Shown here in pieces: positions 5,370 through 7,242 of a DNA stretch of 7,242 nucleotides (positions within the stretch are counted from its first letter, which is position 1; every line of letters starts with the position of its first letter). The stretch covers positions 1-7,242 of the forward strand of contig CALJAE010000176.1 of assembly GCA_938028175.1 (NCBI GenBank), given 5' to 3'. This stretch comes from an uncultured Acidimicrobiales bacterium (GTDB taxonomy: Bacteria > Actinomycetota > Acidimicrobiia > Acidimicrobiales > SZUA-35). The position numbers were made by a program, and so were the translations under genes. A model generated the notes under the pieces. It saw only the letters and a program-made list of their open reading frames with translations. It did no database searches and had not been told where the DNA came from.

Positions 5370-6772
5370 CAACTAGCTTCCCTAAAAACTGCGATTTCTG
5401 TATCACCAAAAACTTCTACAAACCCAATCGCTTCCAGCTGCACGCTCAGAGTCTCCAACATGTCTGAATCTGCTTCAGGATAGTCATCAAAAACCATCAC
5501 AATCACATTAGAGTCGCCCTCCGAGGCAGTAACAGCAGTCGGGAAATCCGATGTCTGAAACTCGGAGTATTCGAATTCGCCAGAAACAATCGACGCAGCG
5601 GACTCAGATACTCTAAGGTTGTCGTCTGCATCCAACTCGACTAGACCCGCACCAACAGAAGTAGCAATTTCGTCTCGGTCATCGAGTTCCCAAGGGCTCT
5701 CGTAAGGACTCAGCGGAGACAGAGCTGTGTACACGACTACCCCAGCGAGCACCATCGCCCCCAAGAGGCGAACGTCAACGAACACGCTGGTCACCCCGAG
5801 CTGACCAAGTCGACGAAGCGCGTAGGCGGCCGCCACGGTGGCGAAACCAAGGATCACAGGTACAGGGGTGCCGAACCCGACGACACCATCCGCTACAAAA
5901 TACAAGACTGCCACAGGAGCAGCTGGGATCAGGTACCTCGGATACAAGAAGGGAATGAAAAGAAACGGCACAAACAACGGAATCGCTAGATCAACATTTT
6001 CTCTTCTGAATAGATTCTCTCCCCAGCTCAGCTCACTGACCCCAATGACCGGATGCAATATAAGTAATGCTCCAAGGGACCAAGCCGCCGCAATACCAAT
6101 TGTCCTGATCGCTCGCTCAGGCTTACCTTCTCTAAGCTGAACGATCCCCCACACCATGACTACAATTCCAAGATCAAAACGAAGCAGTATCAGTCCGGCT
6201 GCCATTAACCAGTAAAGAACCTTTCGATTCTGAGCGCTCGCCAAAGCTAGACCAATGATCATTGGAATCGCTAAGGTCTCTGGATGAAAATCGCTTATCG
6301 CTAGATCATGTACAAGAGGATGAAAACTGAAGGCAAAAACTAGGACCGTAGCAGCAGACAACCTAAGGGCTACTACCTGGCGGGCCAGCCTCCACAATGG
6401 GAACACAGTAATGCCCAAAGCAATTGCCTGAACTAGAAGAAGTAACCTGATCGGATCAATAACTGTGACTAGCATTGCGAGTGGAGCCAGAAGTACGGGG
6501 CCAAACAGTTCAGCAATTGAACTTTCTGCCCCCGAAATTGGGATAGCTACAAACTCAGATTGTCTAAGGGCGACTAATGCATCGGCATACCTACCCGAGT
6601 TTGGGCCCAGACGTCCAGACTCGAAATTACTCACTGACATTCGAGCGAGCACGCCAATCAAGAGCACACTTCCGAATACCGGAACCCAACGATCGGCGAT
6701 GCCAGCCTCGAGACGAGACTGCACTTTTACATATCTACGACGGATCGCTCTTCTAACTCTGTCGAAATCCAC
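5369..6772 (-). CDS. DUF2079 family multi-pass membrane protein
   Basis: 467-aa polytopic protein, function unknown, that I assign to DUF2079, whose members look like GT-C-type membrane glycosyltransferases. Support: a basic N-terminus, hydrophobic segments from residue 30 to about 350, the family-like motif DFHPETLAIP (161-170) preceded by SFHPLVHDLAIS, and LLRFDLGIVVMVWG (197-210). Residues 355-467 are a soluble acidic domain beginning near WELDDRDEIA, a common DUF2079 arrangement. The GTG start at 6772 has no recognisable Shine-Dalgarno and lies 25 nt after the upstream gene's stop; the next ATG (codon 45) would remove the first membrane segment, so GTG is preferred. The stop TGA (5371-5369) overlaps the start of the phosphatidyltransferase gene as TGATG. 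That coupling suggests a job in the envelope; the donor and acceptor cannot be inferred. Confidence 0.85.
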   Translation of the reverse strand: MDFDRVRRAIRRRYVKVQSRLEAGIADRWVPVFGSVLLIGVLARMSVSNFESGRLGPNSGRYADALVALRQSEFVAIPISGAESSIAELFGPVLLAPLAMLVTVIDPIRLLLLVQAIALGITVFPLWRLARQVVALRLSAATVLVFAFSFHPLVHDLAISDFHPETLAIPMIIGLALASAQNRKVLYWLMAAGLILLRFDLGIVVMVWGIVQLREGKPERAIRTIGIAAAWSLGALLILHPVIGVSELSWGENLFRRENVDLAIPLFVPFLFIPFLYPRYLIPAAPVAVLYFVADGVVGFGTPVPVILGFATVAAAYALRRLGQLGVTSVFVDVRLLGAMVLAGVVVYTALSPLSPYESPWELDDRDEIATSVGAGLVELDADDNLRVSESAASIVSGEFEYSEFQTSDFPTAVTASEGDSNVIVMVFDDYPEADSDMLETLSVQLEAIGFVEVFGDTEIAVFREAS

Positions 6773-6797
6773 TAACCGAAAACGATATCGGCTTTAT

Positions 6798-7242
6798 CTA
6801 GCCATGGTCGTGACCGGCTGAATGTGCACTCCCGTGAGCGCTTTGAGCGACCTCAACTCCAGTGTTTGAGTCAGCGCCGCCTTCGATCTCAACCAGAATA
6901 GAGCGAAGGTCAACTAAGGCAGTCTTGATTTCTGAGGCACCCGACAGCTGAATTGAAGAATCAATCGCCGAAATCAATCGATCGATTTCGGCGATTTGAC
7001 GTCCCGGATCGATTACACCTGAAGAGATCTCTTCTTCCAAGCTATGAAGTGCTTCAGTATCAAACTGATCTCCGGCAACAGGCTGGTTCTGGGTTTCTGC
7101 TCCAGTAGCTGCACCGCTAGCAGCAGACTGTTGCACTCCCCCTTGAGACTGTTGCACAACGCCCTGAGACTGTTGCACAACGCCCTGAGACTGGACAGCC
7201 TCTACCGATACAACTTCCGGTTGAGCAGGAGCGATAGCAGTG
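6798..7242 (-). CDS. Unknown protein, C-terminal part, with heptapeptide repeats and His-rich tail
   Basis: Only the last 147 residues are in view. The frame stays open to the right edge, so the true start lies outside; a GTG at 7178 inside a repeat is not needed as a start. Order: a Pro/Val/Glu-rich stretch; three tandem copies of Q-S-Q-G-(V/G)-V-Q; a Gln/Ala/Gly-rich spacer; a charged, probably helical region of about 55 residues (FDTEALHSLEEE through DLRSILVEIEGG) with regularly spaced Ile/Leu suited to a coiled coil; and a tail containing four histidines in AHGSAHSAGHDHG. The His tail could bind metal, but there is no recognised domain. It ends 25 nt before the DUF2079 gene in the same direction, so co-transcription is likely. 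The low-complexity half suggests a disordered linker. I do not recognise the family. Confidence 0.75.
   Translation of the reverse strand, partial: TAIAPAQPEVVSVEAVQSQGVVQQSQGVVQQSQGGVQQSAASGAATGAETQNQPVAGDQFDTEALHSLEEEISSGVIDPGRQIAEIDRLISAIDSSIQLSGASEIKTALVDLRSILVEIEGGADSNTGVEVAQSAHGSAHSAGHDHG
6963..6996. repeat. 34-bp near-perfect palindrome inside the unknown gene
   Basis: Perfect 13-bp arms (6963-6975, AATCGCCGAAATC, and 6984-6996, its reverse complement) flank an 8-nt centre that itself contains the palindrome ATCGAT (6977-6982). Only the pair 6976/6983 is mismatched, so 16 of 17 pairs match. It lies wholly within coding sequence for Q-I-A-E-I-D-R-L-I-S-A-I. As RNA it would make a strong hairpin; as DNA it could be a dimer binding site. 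Function unknown. Confidence 0.85.
7125..7193 (-). repeat. 21-bp tandem repeat, about 3.3 units, in coding sequence
   Basis: Read on the minus strand, units run 7193-7173, 7172-7152 and 7151-7131, followed by six bases of a fourth (7130-7125). The first two units are identical; the third differs in its middle (CAAGGGGGA instead of CAGGGCGTT). Each unit encodes seven residues, so copy-number change keeps the frame. The identity of the first two units suggests recent duplication or slippage. Confidence 0.9.

Noticed and set aside
5838..6140. 100-aa plus-strand open frame opposite the DUF2079 gene
   Set aside because: Antisense to membrane-segment codons, with no recognisable motif and no context.
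6773..6797. Weak hairpin with CCGA/TCGG arms between the unknown gene and the DUF2079 gene
   Set aside because: A stem of four pairs with no following U-run cannot act as a terminator, and the 25-nt gap argues for co-transcription.
7176..7178. GTG at 7178 as the start of the unknown protein
   Set aside because: It lies within the first heptad repeat, the frame stays open to the window edge with continuing coherent sequence, and no ribosome-binding site precedes it.

Overview
The window looks like ordinary chromosome from an actinobacterium of moderate GC (close to half, judged by eye). Four things point to Actinomycetota: a proteasome-type AAA ATPase (ARC/Mpa), a GarA-like FHA protein, a DUF151 bifunctional nuclease followed by a MerR-type regulator, and the order pgsA-gcvH-garA-DUF151-MerR. 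That order closely follows the Mycobacterium tuberculosis Rv1822-Rv1830 neighbourhood, recalled from memory. The moderate GC, the zinc-ribbon version of GarA and the DUF2079 membrane protein would suit an aquatic Acidimicrobiia-type lineage, but that placement is only a guess.

Layout from left to right. Positions 1-1263 (minus) hold the N-terminal 421 codons of the proteasomal ATPase ARC/Mpa; its C-terminus lies off the left edge. Positions 1264-1454 are a divergent intergenic region with repeated GTAGG/CCTAC arms around a candidate arc promoter. Positions 1455-2915 (plus) encode a six-helix membrane diguanylate cyclase with a GAF-like middle and an intact GGDEF domain. Its 3' end overlaps, tail to tail, the end of a MerR-family regulator (2875-3348, minus). 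Everything from there to the right edge is on the minus strand and reads as one long, tightly packed gene string. In transcription order it is: an unknown protein with heptapeptide repeats and a His-rich tail (6798-7242, partial), a DUF2079 membrane protein (5369-6772), a CDP-alcohol phosphatidyltransferase (4824-5369), GcvH (4392-4781), zinc-ribbon/FHA protein GarA (3916-4395), DUF151 nuclease (3424-3915), then MerR. Three junctions overlap or abut (TGATG, ATGA, zero gap). Only the 75-bp gap before the MerR gene has a plausible promoter of its own.

The genes link envelope lipid synthesis (CDP-alcohol transferase, DUF2079), central carbon and one-carbon metabolism (GcvH, GarA), signalling (FHA, c-di-GMP, MerR) and protein turnover (ARC). 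I see no mobile element, CRISPR array, RNA gene or clear defence system. The most unusual signals are: a near-perfect 34-bp palindrome inside the coding region of the unknown protein; its 21-bp tandem repeat; the lack of any ordinary start codon for arc next to an excellent Shine-Dalgarno site, with an in-frame ATC at the right distance; the 41-bp convergent coding overlap; and the inverted-repeat cluster at the arc promoter. No stretch over 300 bases lacks a gene.
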